A stretch of 64,000 nucleotides of DNA, taken from contig NZ_CP081943.1 of NCBI RefSeq assembly GCF_020423045.1, positions 6,138,001 through 6,202,000 of the forward strand. The letters are read 5' to 3'. Position numbers and translations under genes: made by a program. This DNA comes from Pseudomonas sp. MM213. Lineage in GTDB: Bacteria; Pseudomonadota; Gammaproteobacteria; Pseudomonadales; Pseudomonadaceae. The notes under the pieces were generated by a model. That model did no database searches, had not been told where the DNA came from, and worked only from the letters and a program-made list of their open reading frames with translations. Positions 46,395 to 55,452 of this stretch are shown here, piece by piece; the first letter of the stretch is position 1, and every line of letters begins with the position of its first letter.

Positions 46395-46934
46395 TCAGGG
46401 CACCCTTACTTCAACCGCCCAACTGAAATACCCCAACGCCTCGCAGTTTTTATCAACCAGCATGAAATGCAGCTCACACGCCTCAACTCCGGCGGCGAGT
46501 CGGGTGCATGCCCAATAATGATCATCGGCCTGGTGAGTGCCCGGTTCAGTCGGGTTTTCAGCGTCGGGTGCTGGCACTGTCAGGCTGCCCCGTACCACCA
46601 GTTCCGGCGTCGACAATACGCCGGCGTCACCCACAGACATCTCGTAAAACACCACGCTGTGCTCAGCGAGCAAGCTGACGGTTCTTCCACGGATATGGAA
46701 AGTCGCATTGCTGCCAGCGGTCAACGTGATCAGGCTGTCATTTGTTGTACTTTGTGGTTCTGGCGATCCGTTGATGCTGAAGACGAATCCATCGGAAATG
46801 GGTGTCGGATTGTCCGCCTCAAGACTCGGGTCCGGGTAGCGTAGAAGCAGTGATTCGGCATCGACGATCAGCAACACATTGTTGGCAGTCGCGACGCTTG
46901 AGGAAGGAGATTTGATCGGTTCGGAAGTCATCAT
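46395..46934 (-). CDS. PixA/AidA-like inclusion-body protein (diverged)
   Basis: Protein of 179 residues in the inclusion-body (PixA/AidA) family by similarity to its upstream neighbour. Both start with an NNVLLIVDAESLLLRYP- or VLVSIDTETILKNYP-like strand, carry a DDHYWACTR/DNHYWSSE segment near residue 135, and end in a CE-LGYFSW/CKIVGCCSW strand. Beta-rich with no signal peptide. Related proteins form cytoplasmic crystalline inclusions or are quorum-regulated. Two adjacent ATG codons compete as start. Confidence 0.75.
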   Translation of the reverse strand: MMTSEPIKSPSSSVATANNVLLIVDAESLLLRYPDPSLEADNPTPISDGFVFSINGSPEPQSTTNDSLITLTAGSNATFHIRGRTVSLLAEHSVVFYEMSVGDAGVLSTPELVVRGSLTVPAPDAENPTEPGTHQADDHYWACTRLAAGVEACELHFMLVDKNCEALGYFSWAVEVRVP

Positions 46935-47023
46935 GGATTCCTTTCATGATGGTGACACTTGACGGTAGCCGCTTCGGTTTATGCAAGGCATTCCGTTCCT
47001 GTCGAGGCGGCAACGCAGTCAGC

Positions 47024-47048
47024 AAAAGCCCCTCGTTGCCAAGGGGCC
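47024..47048 (-). terminator. Terminator of the upstream pixA-like gene
   Basis: On the minus strand a GCCCCT/AGGGGC hairpin is followed by TTTTGC, 10 bases after the stop of the 47058-47561 gene. It separates the two paralogues transcriptionally. Confidence 0.75.
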
Positions 47049-47057
47049 TGACGCTCG

Positions 47058-47561
47058 TCAGTTGCGGATGGTAATGAACGGGTCCCACGAGCAGCAGCCG
47101 ACGATCTTGCACTCGCGATCCACGATCAGGAAGTGGAAGTGATACGTCACGCTGCCGCTGGACAGGGTTTCCGAAGACCAGTAATGGTTATCGACTTTCT
47201 GGCAGCTGGGCACCGATGGATTGCTGGTGTTGGGCACGGCAACGCAGGCGACAGCCTTGCGTGGCGTGGGTGTGGAGATCAAGTCGAGGCCGATATTGCC
47301 GACGAACTTGTAGAAAATCACTGCGGTCTCGAAGCTCTGCGACAGGCTGGTTTCACGCCAGCGAATCAGGTCGCCCACCTGGGCCTTCAAGTTGAGTTCG
47401 CCGCCGGCCTGGCCGCTCACCACGTTGTTCTGGTTGGTCACCATGTACACGTGATTGACGTCGATCAGCGTTGGTGCAGCAGGGTTTTTGCTGATGTTCG
47501 GGTAGTTTTTCAGAATGGTTTCGGTGTCAATGGAAACCAGTACATCCGTGACTCGAGACAT
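47058..47561 (-). CDS. PixA/AidA-family inclusion-body protein
   Basis: Inclusion-body family protein of 167 residues (PixA of Xenorhabdus, AidA of Ralstonia/Burkholderia). Key segments are VLVSIDTETILKNYPNIS at the N-terminus, DVNHVYMVTNQNNVVSGQAG, VDNHYWSSETLSSG and the terminal CKIVGCCSWDPFITI. AAGGAG stands seven bases before the ATG. It has its own terminator and lies upstream of a diverged paralogue on the same strand. It is probably abundant in stationary phase or in host association, by analogy only. Confidence 0.85.
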   Translation of the reverse strand: MSRVTDVLVSIDTETILKNYPNISKNPAAPTLIDVNHVYMVTNQNNVVSGQAGGELNLKAQVGDLIRWRETSLSQSFETAVIFYKFVGNIGLDLISTPTPRKAVACVAVPNTSNPSVPSCQKVDNHYWSSETLSSGSVTYHFHFLIVDRECKIVGCCSWDPFITIRN

Positions 47562-47954
47562 AGTGAAACTCCTTGTTCATAGTGAATGCCTGGCATCTTT
47601 CCAGGCTCAACAACGCTTGCTTGCCTTGCGGTCGTTGCGCAAACACTACGGACGGAACCCACCTGTCACGGGCATGAGCTGGCCTTGCTCCTTGAGTACA
47701 AACCAACGGGTTCGGGTTCCTTCCGACGGGCCGCGATTGGACTATAGAAGTGAAATTCAGGCTGTCAAAACTGCTTTGGTGGTGGCTCGACGAACGGTCG
47801 ATATGGTTATGGATTCTGATCATTTGGCGATAAGAAACGACCTGCATATCCTTCGAACATCCAAAAGTCGGGTAGGGAGGGATGCGTGGGGCGAGGTATC
47901 GTAGCGAACCGGTTGTCGGCCAAGGCCCGGACAACGATTCGACAGGAGAACGCA

Positions 47955-48725
47955 ATGAGTTGGTCCGCCAAGCAATACGTCGCTTTTGAAGATGAACGCA
48001 CGCGCCCGGCCCGGGATCTGCTCGCGGCGATCCCGCCCGTTGAAGCACGCTCGGCCATCGACATCGGTTGCGGCCCCGGCAACTCGACCGAGCTGTTGCT
48101 GGAACGCTTCACCAGCGCCACGGTGCGCGGCGTCGACAGTTCGACCGACATGATCGAAGCCGCCCGCAAGCGCTTGCCGCAGGTGCAATTCGACACCGTG
48201 GATATCGGCACCTGGAACGAGAGCGGCCCGTTCGACGTGATCTTCGCCAATGCGGTGTTGCAGTGGCTGCCCGATCACGCGAATTTGCTGCCGGCTCTGG
48301 TGAGCAAGCTTTCTCCCGGTGGCAGCCTGGCGATTCAGATGCCCGACAACCTCAACGAACCGTCCCATCGCCTGATGCGCGAAGTCGCTGCCGATGGCCC
48401 GTGGGCCAGCAAATTGGCCGACGCCGCCGGGCAACGCACGGAAATGGCCAGTGCCAGCGACTATTACTCGATGCTGCGACCGCACTGCGCGCGCGTCGAT
48501 GTGTGGCGCACCACCTACCATCATCCGCTGGCGGGCGGTGCGTCAGGCGTGGTCGAGTGGTTCAAGGGCAGCGGCTTGCGGCCGTTTCTCGAACCGCTGG
48601 ATGACGCGGAAAAGGCGCAATACCTCAAGCAATATCACACCGCTATCGAACAGGCGTACCCGACGCTGAGCGATGGTTCGGTGCTGCTGCCATTCCCGCG
48701 ATTGTTCATCGTCGCCACCCGCTAA
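47955..48725 (+). CDS. tam: Trans-aconitate 2-methyltransferase Tam
   Basis: Class I SAM methyltransferase of 256 residues that methylates trans-aconitate, a toxic by-product of cis-aconitate. The SAM motif is AIDIGCGPGNSTELLLER (about residue 34). The family's FANAVLQWLPDH and LAIQMPDNLNEPSH follow. The start at 47955 gives the typical N-terminus MSWSAKQYVAFEDERTRPA, with ACAGGAG upstream. The 390 bases before it (47562-47954) hold only promoter-type sequence as far as I can see. Confidence 0.9.
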   Translation: MSWSAKQYVAFEDERTRPARDLLAAIPPVEARSAIDIGCGPGNSTELLLERFTSATVRGVDSSTDMIEAARKRLPQVQFDTVDIGTWNESGPFDVIFANAVLQWLPDHANLLPALVSKLSPGGSLAIQMPDNLNEPSHRLMREVAADGPWASKLADAAGQRTEMASASDYYSMLRPHCARVDVWRTTYHHPLAGGASGVVEWFKGSGLRPFLEPLDDAEKAQYLKQYHTAIEQAYPTLSDGSVLLPFPRLFIVATR

Positions 48726-48755
48726 GTGCGGAAAAGGGACGGATAACGCGGAACG

Positions 48756-48860
48756 TCATCTGTCCCTTCGCTTGGTGCTCAAGTAATCGAAAAGAAACGA
48801 CGCAAAGCCGAATAACCCGATCATTGAAATGATCATGAGCCCCAACTCTGAATTGTCCAT
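48756..48860 (-). CDS. Predicted 34-residue single-span membrane peptide
   Basis: Short reading frame encoding MDNSELGLMIISMIGLFGFA, then a hydrophobic stretch and a basic tail ending STKRRDR. One transmembrane helix (residues about 7-25) with positive residues at the C-terminus fits a small inner-membrane protein with the C-terminus inside. AGAGA lies seven bases before the ATG. Convergent with tam. No family recognised; the coding call rests on composition and context. Confidence 0.5.
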   Translation of the reverse strand: MDNSELGLMIISMIGLFGFASFLFDYLSTKRRDR

Positions 48861-49023
48861 GCTGATCTCTGCGTGAAAGGTGAGAGGGCAGGGTAGGTGG
48901 TTTTTGGGCGGGTTTGAGGGGGCGCTACGGCTTCTTTACTGGGGGGCGGGGATCTATACGGAAACTATACGTGGGGCGGTTAAATGCGGAGAGCGCCTCG
49001 AAAGACGCCCTCAAATCACGGCA

Positions 49024-49290
49024 CTACTTTTCCGTATCCATACGTCGCGCAATGACATCCATCACATCGCAGCCATCGCGTAGCGGTATGGAGCAGAGCA
49101 GTGCGAAGTCGCTGAGAATCACCGAGTCGGTGATGATTTCACCACGCATCGCGAGGTTTTCCAGGACCTGCGTTACCGCGCCGATTCTGTAGCGGGCGGA
49201 GCTGAGAAGGGAATGCAGCGGTTGGGTGGTGTTGACGTAGAAGGTGGGGAGGTCGTCGGCGTTGCTGGTTAAAGCCATGTAGTCATTCAT
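49024..49290 (-). CDS. Small unknown protein of a Pseudomonas type
   Basis: Protein of 88 residues with no recognised domain. The first third is polar; a helical segment (QVLENLAMRGEIITDSVILS) is followed by FALLCSIPLRDGCDVMDVIA. It may belong with the many small Pseudomonas-specific DUF3077/DUF6124-like proteins, but I cannot confirm this. AAGG lies ahead of the ATG. A long structured leader runs upstream on the same strand. Confidence 0.55.
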   Translation of the reverse strand: MNDYMALTSNADDLPTFYVNTTQPLHSLLSSARYRIGAVTQVLENLAMRGEIITDSVILSDFALLCSIPLRDGCDVMDVIARRMDTEK

Positions 49291-49545
49291 GAGTGGTTAC
49301 CTTGAAGTGAAGTGAAGTCACCTGCCACTCGTTGTCGCCAAACAATGGGTGGCAGCTGTACGCGGGTTGGCGAACCGGACAAGGCACAAACCGGCAGACC
49401 CGAAGGTCTCCCACGCACAGCCACCAAAAAAAAGTAGCCAAGCGCTTAGAAACGCTCCGAGCGGACCCGGAGGTTTCTATGCCTTTACCATCGAGTCGCC
49501 AAACCCAATACGCCATTTGGGCGCGTTCGGACTATAGGTCTCATG
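49291..49545 (-). promoter_or_regulatory. Long structured 5' leader of the 88-residue gene
   Basis: The stretch has no convincing gene but holds ordered structure. In the minus sense there is a 10-bp stem with one bulge (49449-49477), then an 8-T run (49426-49433) 15 bases on. After that comes a stem with an ultrastable UUCG loop (49396-49409). Two copies of gtcgccaaac (49334-49343 and 49496-49505) flank the hairpins. It could be an attenuator, an sRNA or a small repeated element. The A+T-rich 49546-49838 shows no feature. Confidence 0.4.
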
Positions 49546-49838
49546 ACAAAAGCACAGCAATGGACAAGTCTACGGACAATTCCCAGAGTCGTGTAGGACC
49601 TTGCCTATTCAGCTATTGGCCACTTTTTGGCCACCAGTATTCGTGTACTTGACCCCTGGTTTTTCAGGTGTTGATTGGCCGTTCAGGATGAAGTGTCAGT
49701 GTCCCAACAAGTCCCGCCCATAAAAAACCTTTACTGGCCCGAGAAAAACGCTAACAAAGCATCGACTTTATGTGAAAACGTTAATTTATTCCTATGCCCC
49801 ACCCGACACCTTATCGTCGCGACGCGTTGATGAAGCAG

Positions 49839-49868
49839 GGGGCAGACGCCACTCTTTTCGTCCGCCCC
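49839..49868. terminator. Hairpin downstream of the 112-residue gene
   Basis: An imperfect 10-bp stem (ggggcagacg with cgtccgcccc) 36 bases beyond the stop of the minus-strand gene at 49904. There is no clear T-run in that direction. Confidence 0.35.
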
Positions 49869-49903
49869 TTTCGCGCATTTGAGAACCGAAAATCCCTTAG
49901 CCG

Positions 49904-50242
49904 CTAATCAATCAACTGATCAACCAAAACCGCGTTGCTGTAGATCAGGCAGCCATCACTCGCTCGATGTCCCACCAGATGAAACTGGCCGCGCTCGTTG
50001 TGGATATAGACGCGCATCTGGCAGTCGGACAAAGGCCCGTAGCCCCCTGGCAAGATCAACTCCAGTGTGCTCATGTCGACGTCAACCATGGCTTCCTTTT
50101 CATGGGTCTCCTGCAAGCGTTCTTCAGCCTCCTCCAGGCCCCGGTGGAGGGGGCCATCGACGTAAAAATGGATTTCACCTATTGGGGTCGATTTTTGTGC
50201 GCCGTTGAATTTGCACCAGCCTTCGATCGTCAAGGCACTCAT
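49904..50242 (-). CDS. Unknown 112-residue protein
   Basis: Small acidic protein starting MSALTIEGWCKFNG, with alternating hydrophobic residues (IGEIHFYVDGP; STLELILPGGYG; MRVYIHNERGQFHLVG) that suggest an all-beta fold. A charged helix EEAEERLQETHEKEA interrupts it. No signal peptide or motif recognised. GGAG nine bases before the ATG. It lies in the A+T-richer 48.7-50.6 kb segment beside the oxidase operon and points away from it. Confidence 0.6.
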   Translation of the reverse strand: MSALTIEGWCKFNGAQKSTPIGEIHFYVDGPLHRGLEEAEERLQETHEKEAMVDVDMSTLELILPGGYGPLSDCQMRVYIHNERGQFHLVGHRASDGCLIYSNAVLVDQLID

Positions 50243-50697
50243 GACGAAATCTCCGTTGTGGACGGCTGGACGTTGTAGCTCTTAGCCGTCATGGGTCTGA
50301 CCGCTATACCCGACAAGGACCGTCTTCAGTGGCATTTTCAGCCGATCCCTGCCTGCGTAACACAGATACTAATTATAGCTGGCCACCGCGTTTCGCTTAC
50401 TCGATGTCTCTGCGCGCCTTATTAGTCCGAAGGGGTGTTACTTAATAGAGACAGTTAGATATAGCGAATGGATTTTAAATAATCAGCTTGATGCCCAGGT
50501 TGGAATATCCAGGTGCGCGGGCCTTGTAGCAACAGCGTCTGTAGCGCCCATGAACTATACTTCCAGCGAACTTTGCCACGACGAAAGGTGGTATTGGGTC
50601 AGCCTGTTTTGGCGTCGGATGAGTCGTGATTAGACGCTGCTGTTCTGTGGGGATGCTTATGCATGCCAATGAGTGACAGGAATAGGAAGAAGGCAAA
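50243..50697 (+). promoter_or_regulatory. Upstream region of the cytochrome oxidase operon
   Basis: 455 bases, A+T-rich between about 50,340 and 50,480, separating the divergent 112-residue gene from coxB. It must hold the oxidase promoter; I see no clear FNR-type box or canonical -35/-10 pair. A minus-strand frame here (50475-50882) overlaps coxB and looks spurious. Confidence 0.4.
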
Positions 50698-52176
50698 ATG
50701 GCAATGGCAATTATTCTTGTCCTGATCGTTATTGCATCCGTGCTCTTCCATTTATTAGCGCCCTGGCATGCGGCACCACCCGCTTCCAATTGGGGTTCAA
50801 TAGACACCACGCTGTTCATCACGCTGGTCATCAGCGGGATATTTTTCATCGCCATCACCGTGTTCATGGCGGTGGCCGTCATGCGTTTCCGTCACAAGGA
50901 GGGCGTCAGGGCCGCCTACCAGCCAGAAAATAAACGGTTGGAATTCTGGCTGATTGTCGTGACGTCGATCGGGATTGCCGGGATGTTGGCGCCGGGTCTT
51001 GTTGTTTATAACGATTTTATCCGGGTGCCAAAAAATGCGTATGAACTAGAGGTGGTCGCCCAGCAATGGCAATGGGCTTTTCGTTTTCCGGGCCAGGACG
51101 GGAAGTTGGGGAAGTCGGATATCAAGCTTGTTGATTCGGTCAATCCACTCGGTCTTGATCCCAAGGACCCTGTTGGGCAGGACGATGTAATAGTCAGAAG
51201 TAATGAAGTTCGTCTGCCGGTCGATCAACCGGTGAAAGTCTTGTTGCGCTCCAAAGATGTTCTGCACAATTTTTATATACCGCAGATTCGCAGCAAGATG
51301 GACATGGTGCCGGGAATGGTGTCGTACTTCTGGTTTACGCCAACTGTCATGGGCAAGTATGAAGTGCTGTGTGCCGAGTATTGCGGCGTCGGTCATTACA
51401 ATATGCGCGGCAATATGATCGTGGTCGACCAGGCCGCCTTCGCGCAATGGCTGGGCAGCCAGCCGACCTTTGCGCAGACATTGACCACAGCCGCCAGGCC
51501 CGGTCGGGACAGCGTGCTGGAAAAAGGTCGCCAACTGGTCGAGCAATACGGCTGCCATGCCTGCCATAGCCAGGATGGCAGTGCCAGTCTCGGCCCGGGA
51601 TGGAAGGGCTTGTACGGCCGCACCGAACAACTCGCCGATGGCAGCAGCGTGCAGGTCGATGAGGCTTACCTCAAAGAGTCGATCCTCGATCCGAAGGCCC
51701 GCCTGGTGCAAGGCTACCCGCCGGTGATGGTGGCCTATACTCTCAAGGATGATGAATTGGCTGCTCTCATCGCCCTGATCAAATCGCTGGGTGCCGGGCA
51801 GCCAGCCGAAGAACCGTCTACCGGCGACGTGTCGGGTTCAGGTGACGATCTGGTGGCGCAGGGACAGCGGCTGGCGCAGTCGCTCGGTTGTCTGGCCTGT
51901 CACAGTGTCGATGGCAGCAAGGGTATCGGCCCCGGTTGGCAGGGCCTGTATGGCAAGGCAGAAACCCTTGCCGACGGTACGAGCATCAAGGTCGATGAGG
52001 GCTATTTGAAAGAGTCGGTTCTCAATCCCGCTGCCAAAATCGTCAAGGGCTACGCAGCCGTTATGCCGCCCTTCACGCCGAGCGACAAGGAGCTGAACGC
52101 CCTGATCGCTTTTATCAAATCCAAAGCGAACGCTGACGCTGAAGCGAGCAAGGCTGAGCCAGGGAAATCGCCGTAA
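50698..52176 (+). CDS. coxB: Cytochrome c oxidase subunit II with two fused heme-c domains
   Basis: Subunit II of an aa3/caa3-type heme-copper oxidase, 492 residues. Hydrophobic helices lie at about 1-20, 40-65 and 85-105. The cupredoxin domain keeps the CuA ligands: the His in LHNFYIPQ, then C225-x3-C229-x3-H233 and M236 in CAEYCGVGHYNM. Two tandem cytochrome c domains follow, with CHACH at 286-290 and CLACH at 398-402. They share the LKES(I/V)L(D/N)P(K/A)A repeat and so come from internal duplication. Usual caa3 subunits carry one such domain. First gene of the operon. Confidence 0.92.
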   Translation: MAMAIILVLIVIASVLFHLLAPWHAAPPASNWGSIDTTLFITLVISGIFFIAITVFMAVAVMRFRHKEGVRAAYQPENKRLEFWLIVVTSIGIAGMLAPGLVVYNDFIRVPKNAYELEVVAQQWQWAFRFPGQDGKLGKSDIKLVDSVNPLGLDPKDPVGQDDVIVRSNEVRLPVDQPVKVLLRSKDVLHNFYIPQIRSKMDMVPGMVSYFWFTPTVMGKYEVLCAEYCGVGHYNMRGNMIVVDQAAFAQWLGSQPTFAQTLTTAARPGRDSVLEKGRQLVEQYGCHACHSQDGSASLGPGWKGLYGRTEQLADGSSVQVDEAYLKESILDPKARLVQGYPPVMVAYTLKDDELAALIALIKSLGAGQPAEEPSTGDVSGSGDDLVAQGQRLAQSLGCLACHSVDGSKGIGPGWQGLYGKAETLADGTSIKVDEGYLKESVLNPAAKIVKGYAAVMPPFTPSDKELNALIAFIKSKANADAEASKAEPGKSP

Positions 52177-52219
52177 AGCCGCCAGAAACACACTGAAACT
52201 TCGGCAGGAGGATGACGTG

Positions 52220-53995
52220 ATGGCCTATGCGGAGCAAGCCGAAACAGAGGCACTGCACGAGCCGAAAAGTTTCCTGACCAAATACATCTGGAGTCAGGAC
52301 CACAAGGTCATTGCCGTTCAATATTCCTTGACGGCGCTGTTCGTGGGTCTTATCGCCGTGGTGCTGTCCGGCTTGATGCGCATGCAGATCGGCTTCCCCG
52401 GCAGTTTGGCGTTCATGGACGCCAGTGCTTATTACCAGGCGATGACCATGCACGGCATGATCATGGTTATTTATTTGCTGACGGCCTTGTTTCTGGGGGG
52501 CTTCGGCAACTATCTGATCCCGCTGATGGTGGGCGCCCGCGACATGGTCTTCCCCTACGTCAACATGCTCAGCTACTGGTTTTACCTGTTGGCGGTCGTG
52601 GTGTTGCTCTCCAGTTTCTTTGTCCCGGGCGGCCCCACCGGTTCGGGCTGGACGCTCTATCCGCCACAGTCCATTACTCAGGGGACACCGGGAGTCGAGT
52701 GGGGCATCGTCCTGATGCTCGTCTCTCTGGCGATTTTTATTGTTGCCGCCACCATGGGCGGGTTGAACTACGTCACCACGGTGTTGCAGGCGCGCACCCA
52801 CGGCATGACGTTGTTTCGCATGCCGCTCTCGGTGTGGGGAATCTTCATGGCCTCGATCATGGCCTTGCTGGCGTTCCCGGCGTTGTTTGTCAGCGCCGTC
52901 ATGATGCTGTTCGACAAACTGTTGGGCACCAGTTTCTTTATGCCGGCGATCATCTCGCTGGGGCAGCAACTCGATCATCAAGGGGGCAGCCCCATCTTGT
53001 TCCAGCACCTGTTCTGGTTCTTTGGCCACCCGGAGGTCTACATCGTTGCGCTCCCGGCGTTTGGCCTGGTCTCGGACCTGATCAGCACCCATGCGCGGAA
53101 AAATATCTTCGGTTACCGAATGATGGTGTGGGCCATTATCGCGATTGGCGTACTCAGCTTTGTGGTCTGGGCGCACCATATGTATGTCAGCGGAATGAAC
53201 CCGTACTTTGGCTTTTTCTTCGCCGTCACCACCTTGATCATCGCGGTGCCGACTGCATTGAAGGTATACAACTGGGTGCTGACCCTGTGGCACGGCGACA
53301 TTCATCTGACCGTGCCGATGCTGTTTGCCCTGGCCTTTATCGTCACCTTCCTGGTCGGTGGCCTGACCGGGTTGTTTCTCGGCAATGTGATCGTGGACAT
53401 TCCGCTCTCGGACACCTATTTCGTCGTCGCCCATTTCCATATGGTCATGGGCGTCGCGCCGGTACTGGTGGTGTTTGGCGGCATTTATCACTGGTTTCCG
53501 AAAGTCACCGGGCGCCTGTTGAATGACACGCTGGGCAAGTTGCATTTCTGGATTACCTTCCTGGGCACCTACGCCATCTTCTTCCCCATGCACTACCTGG
53601 GTTTCCAGGGCATGCCGCGCCGTTATTACGCTTATGACAACTACGCGTTCATCCCGCAGTCGGCGCAAGAGTTGAATGCTTTCATTACGGTGGTGGCCTT
53701 GACCGTCGGCGTTTCCCAGTTGCTGTTTGTGTTCAACCTGGCCTGGAGCACATTCAAGGGCAAGCCCGCTGGCGGCAACCCGTGGGGCGCGGCCAGCCTG
53801 GAGTGGCAAACGCCGAACACTCCGCCGATACACGGTAACTGGGGCGCGAAGCTGCCGGTCGTGCATCGTTGGGCCTATGACTACAGCGTTCCGGGGATCG
53901 AACAGGATTTCGTGCCGCAAACAGTCTCCGCCGAGGAGCTGGAGCAGATGCGGCAGCTCAGTGCCGGAACCCGGGCAGCGGACGTTAAAACATGA
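52220..53995 (+). CDS. coxA: Cytochrome c oxidase subunit I
   Basis: Catalytic subunit of the heme-copper oxidase in the inner membrane, 591 residues with 12 or more helices. Heme a ligands are in TMHGMIMVIY and the VVAHFHMVMG helix. CuB and the cross-linked His-Tyr are in WFFGHPEVYIVALP, which also carries the D-channel glutamate; the HH pair is in VVWAHHMYV. The K-channel lysine is in PTALKVYNWVLTLWHG. This is an A-type oxidase. ATG 52220 is placed eight bases after GGAGG; a GTG one codon earlier is possible. The next gene overlaps by four bases. Confidence 0.94.
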   Translation: MAYAEQAETEALHEPKSFLTKYIWSQDHKVIAVQYSLTALFVGLIAVVLSGLMRMQIGFPGSLAFMDASAYYQAMTMHGMIMVIYLLTALFLGGFGNYLIPLMVGARDMVFPYVNMLSYWFYLLAVVVLLSSFFVPGGPTGSGWTLYPPQSITQGTPGVEWGIVLMLVSLAIFIVAATMGGLNYVTTVLQARTHGMTLFRMPLSVWGIFMASIMALLAFPALFVSAVMMLFDKLLGTSFFMPAIISLGQQLDHQGGSPILFQHLFWFFGHPEVYIVALPAFGLVSDLISTHARKNIFGYRMMVWAIIAIGVLSFVVWAHHMYVSGMNPYFGFFFAVTTLIIAVPTALKVYNWVLTLWHGDIHLTVPMLFALAFIVTFLVGGLTGLFLGNVIVDIPLSDTYFVVAHFHMVMGVAPVLVVFGGIYHWFPKVTGRLLNDTLGKLHFWITFLGTYAIFFPMHYLGFQGMPRRYYAYDNYAFIPQSAQELNAFITVVALTVGVSQLLFVFNLAWSTFKGKPAGGNPWGAASLEWQTPNTPPIHGNWGAKLPVVHRWAYDYSVPGIEQDFVPQTVSAEELEQMRQLSAGTRAADVKT

Positions 53996-54684
53996 ACAGA
54001 CTGCTGTTGAAAAACGCCGATGGCGCGGACCCTAACGGCAGCTGGAGTCGTGATCCCGAAGGGATTCAGTCCGCTGAAGGTGCCAATCGAAACCAGACCG
54101 CAAAAATAGGCCTGCGCCTGTTTCTGGTCGTGGTGAGTTCGTTGTTCTTTCTCTTTCTGCTGGCCTTTATCGCCCGTTCACAAATGTCTGACTGGCTACC
54201 GCTGACAGAGCCCTTGGCGCCGTTAGCCAATCCATGGCAACTCTGGGTGAATTCGGCATTTCTGGTGTTGAGTTGCATCGCGTTGCAGTGGGCGCGCATG
54301 GCCGCTCGCCAGGCCCGGCTGAACGCAACGGTCATTGGCTTTGTAGTGGGAGGCGTATTTGCAATTGCGTTTCTGGCGGGGCAGTTCTGGGTCTGGCAGC
54401 AGTTTGTCGCCTGGGGCTACTTTGTCGCCAGCAACCCGGCCAATAGTTTCTTCTACCTGTTGACCGGTGTACACGGGCTCCACCTGCTGGGCGGGTTGTT
54501 TGCCTGGGGCAGGACCGTCGCCAGATTCCTGAGTCGCGTGCCGTTGCCGCAACTCAGCGCCAGCGTAGAACTCTGTGCCATCTACTGGCATTACTTATTG
54601 GGTCTGTGGATTGTGTTATTCGCTTTGCTGACCAGCACGCCACAGACTTATGAAGCCATCGCCAGACTCTGCGGCTTGAGGTGA
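53992..54684 (+). CDS. Heme-copper oxidase subunit III paralogue (first)
   Basis: Membrane protein of 230 residues of the subunit III family: a polar N-terminus (1-38), then five helices, with FFYLLTGVHGLHLLGGLFAW and CAIYWHYLLGLWIVLFALL matching the last helices of CoxC. ATGA overlap with coxA. It differs from the next gene, also subunit III, in having a long hydrophilic N-terminus and a weaker middle. It could be an accessory or alternative subunit III. Confidence 0.85.
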   Translation: MNRLLLKNADGADPNGSWSRDPEGIQSAEGANRNQTAKIGLRLFLVVVSSLFFLFLLAFIARSQMSDWLPLTEPLAPLANPWQLWVNSAFLVLSCIALQWARMAARQARLNATVIGFVVGGVFAIAFLAGQFWVWQQFVAWGYFVASNPANSFFYLLTGVHGLHLLGGLFAWGRTVARFLSRVPLPQLSASVELCAIYWHYLLGLWIVLFALLTSTPQTYEAIARLCGLR

Positions 54685-54690
54685 TCAGCC

Positions 54691-55401
54691 ATGGCATCGC
54701 ATCCACAAGCTCCAGGCGAAAGTTCATCCAATCCCCTCGGCTCGCCGTCTGCACCAGGATGGCAAGGCATCGCCAATGACTGGGCCTCGGACAAGGAGGC
54801 TTTCAAGCAGGTGCCTTGGGGCAAGGCGATGATGTGGATATTCCTGCTCAGCGACACGTTTATATTCACCTGTTTCTTGACCGGCTACATGTCGGTTCGC
54901 ATGACCATCACCACGGCCTGGCCAAACCCCAGTGAAGTGTTCGCCTTGACCATCGCCGGTCGAGAAATCCCGCTGATTCTGATCGCCATCATGACGTTTG
55001 TGCTGATCAGCAGCAGCGGCACCATGGCCATGGCCGTGAACTATGCCTATCGCCGTGATCGCGCGAAAACCACGGCCCTGATGTTGGCGACCGCTGCCTT
55101 GGGCGTGACCTTCGTCGGCATGCAGGCATTTGAATGGAGCAAGCTCATCGCAGAAGGGGTACGTCCCTGGGGGAACCCCATGGGAGCAGCGCAATTTGGC
55201 GCCAGCTTTTTCATGATTACCGGTTTTCACGGGCTGCATGTGTCCATCGGCGCCCTCTACCTCAGCATTGTGGCGAGGAAAGTATTGCGGGGAGATTATG
55301 AGCGCTCCGGAAACTATCAAAACGTCGAGATAGCCGGGCTGTACTGGCACTTCGTGGATTTGGTGTGGGTGTTTATTTTTGCGTTTTTCTACTTATGGTA
55401 A
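54691..55401 (+). CDS. coxC: Cytochrome c oxidase subunit III (second)
   Basis: Subunit III of 236 residues. The N-terminus PWGKAMMWIFLLSDTFIFTC, MQAFEWSKLI and FFMITGFHGLHVSIGALYLS, then GLYWHFVDLVWVFIFAFFYL, are the standard family segments that stabilise the D-channel of subunit I. It lies six bases after the other subunit III gene; having both in a row is unusual. GAGG precedes the ATG. Confidence 0.9.
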   Translation: MASHPQAPGESSSNPLGSPSAPGWQGIANDWASDKEAFKQVPWGKAMMWIFLLSDTFIFTCFLTGYMSVRMTITTAWPNPSEVFALTIAGREIPLILIAIMTFVLISSSGTMAMAVNYAYRRDRAKTTALMLATAALGVTFVGMQAFEWSKLIAEGVRPWGNPMGAAQFGASFFMITGFHGLHVSIGALYLSIVARKVLRGDYERSGNYQNVEIAGLYWHFVDLVWVFIFAFFYLW

Positions 55402-55452
55402 GTCCGGGACGCTGTTCATGAAGGGGAGAGCAGGATCCGCAGAGGAGCACTG

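Noticed and set aside
47515..47904. Plus-strand frame before tam
   Set aside because: It overlaps the start of the pixA-like gene antisense and has no recognisable composition or ribosome site.
49283..49516. Minus-strand frame rich in Trp/Cys upstream of the 88-residue gene
   Set aside because: It spans the hairpins and T-run of the structured leader and has no ribosome site; non-coding structure explains it better.
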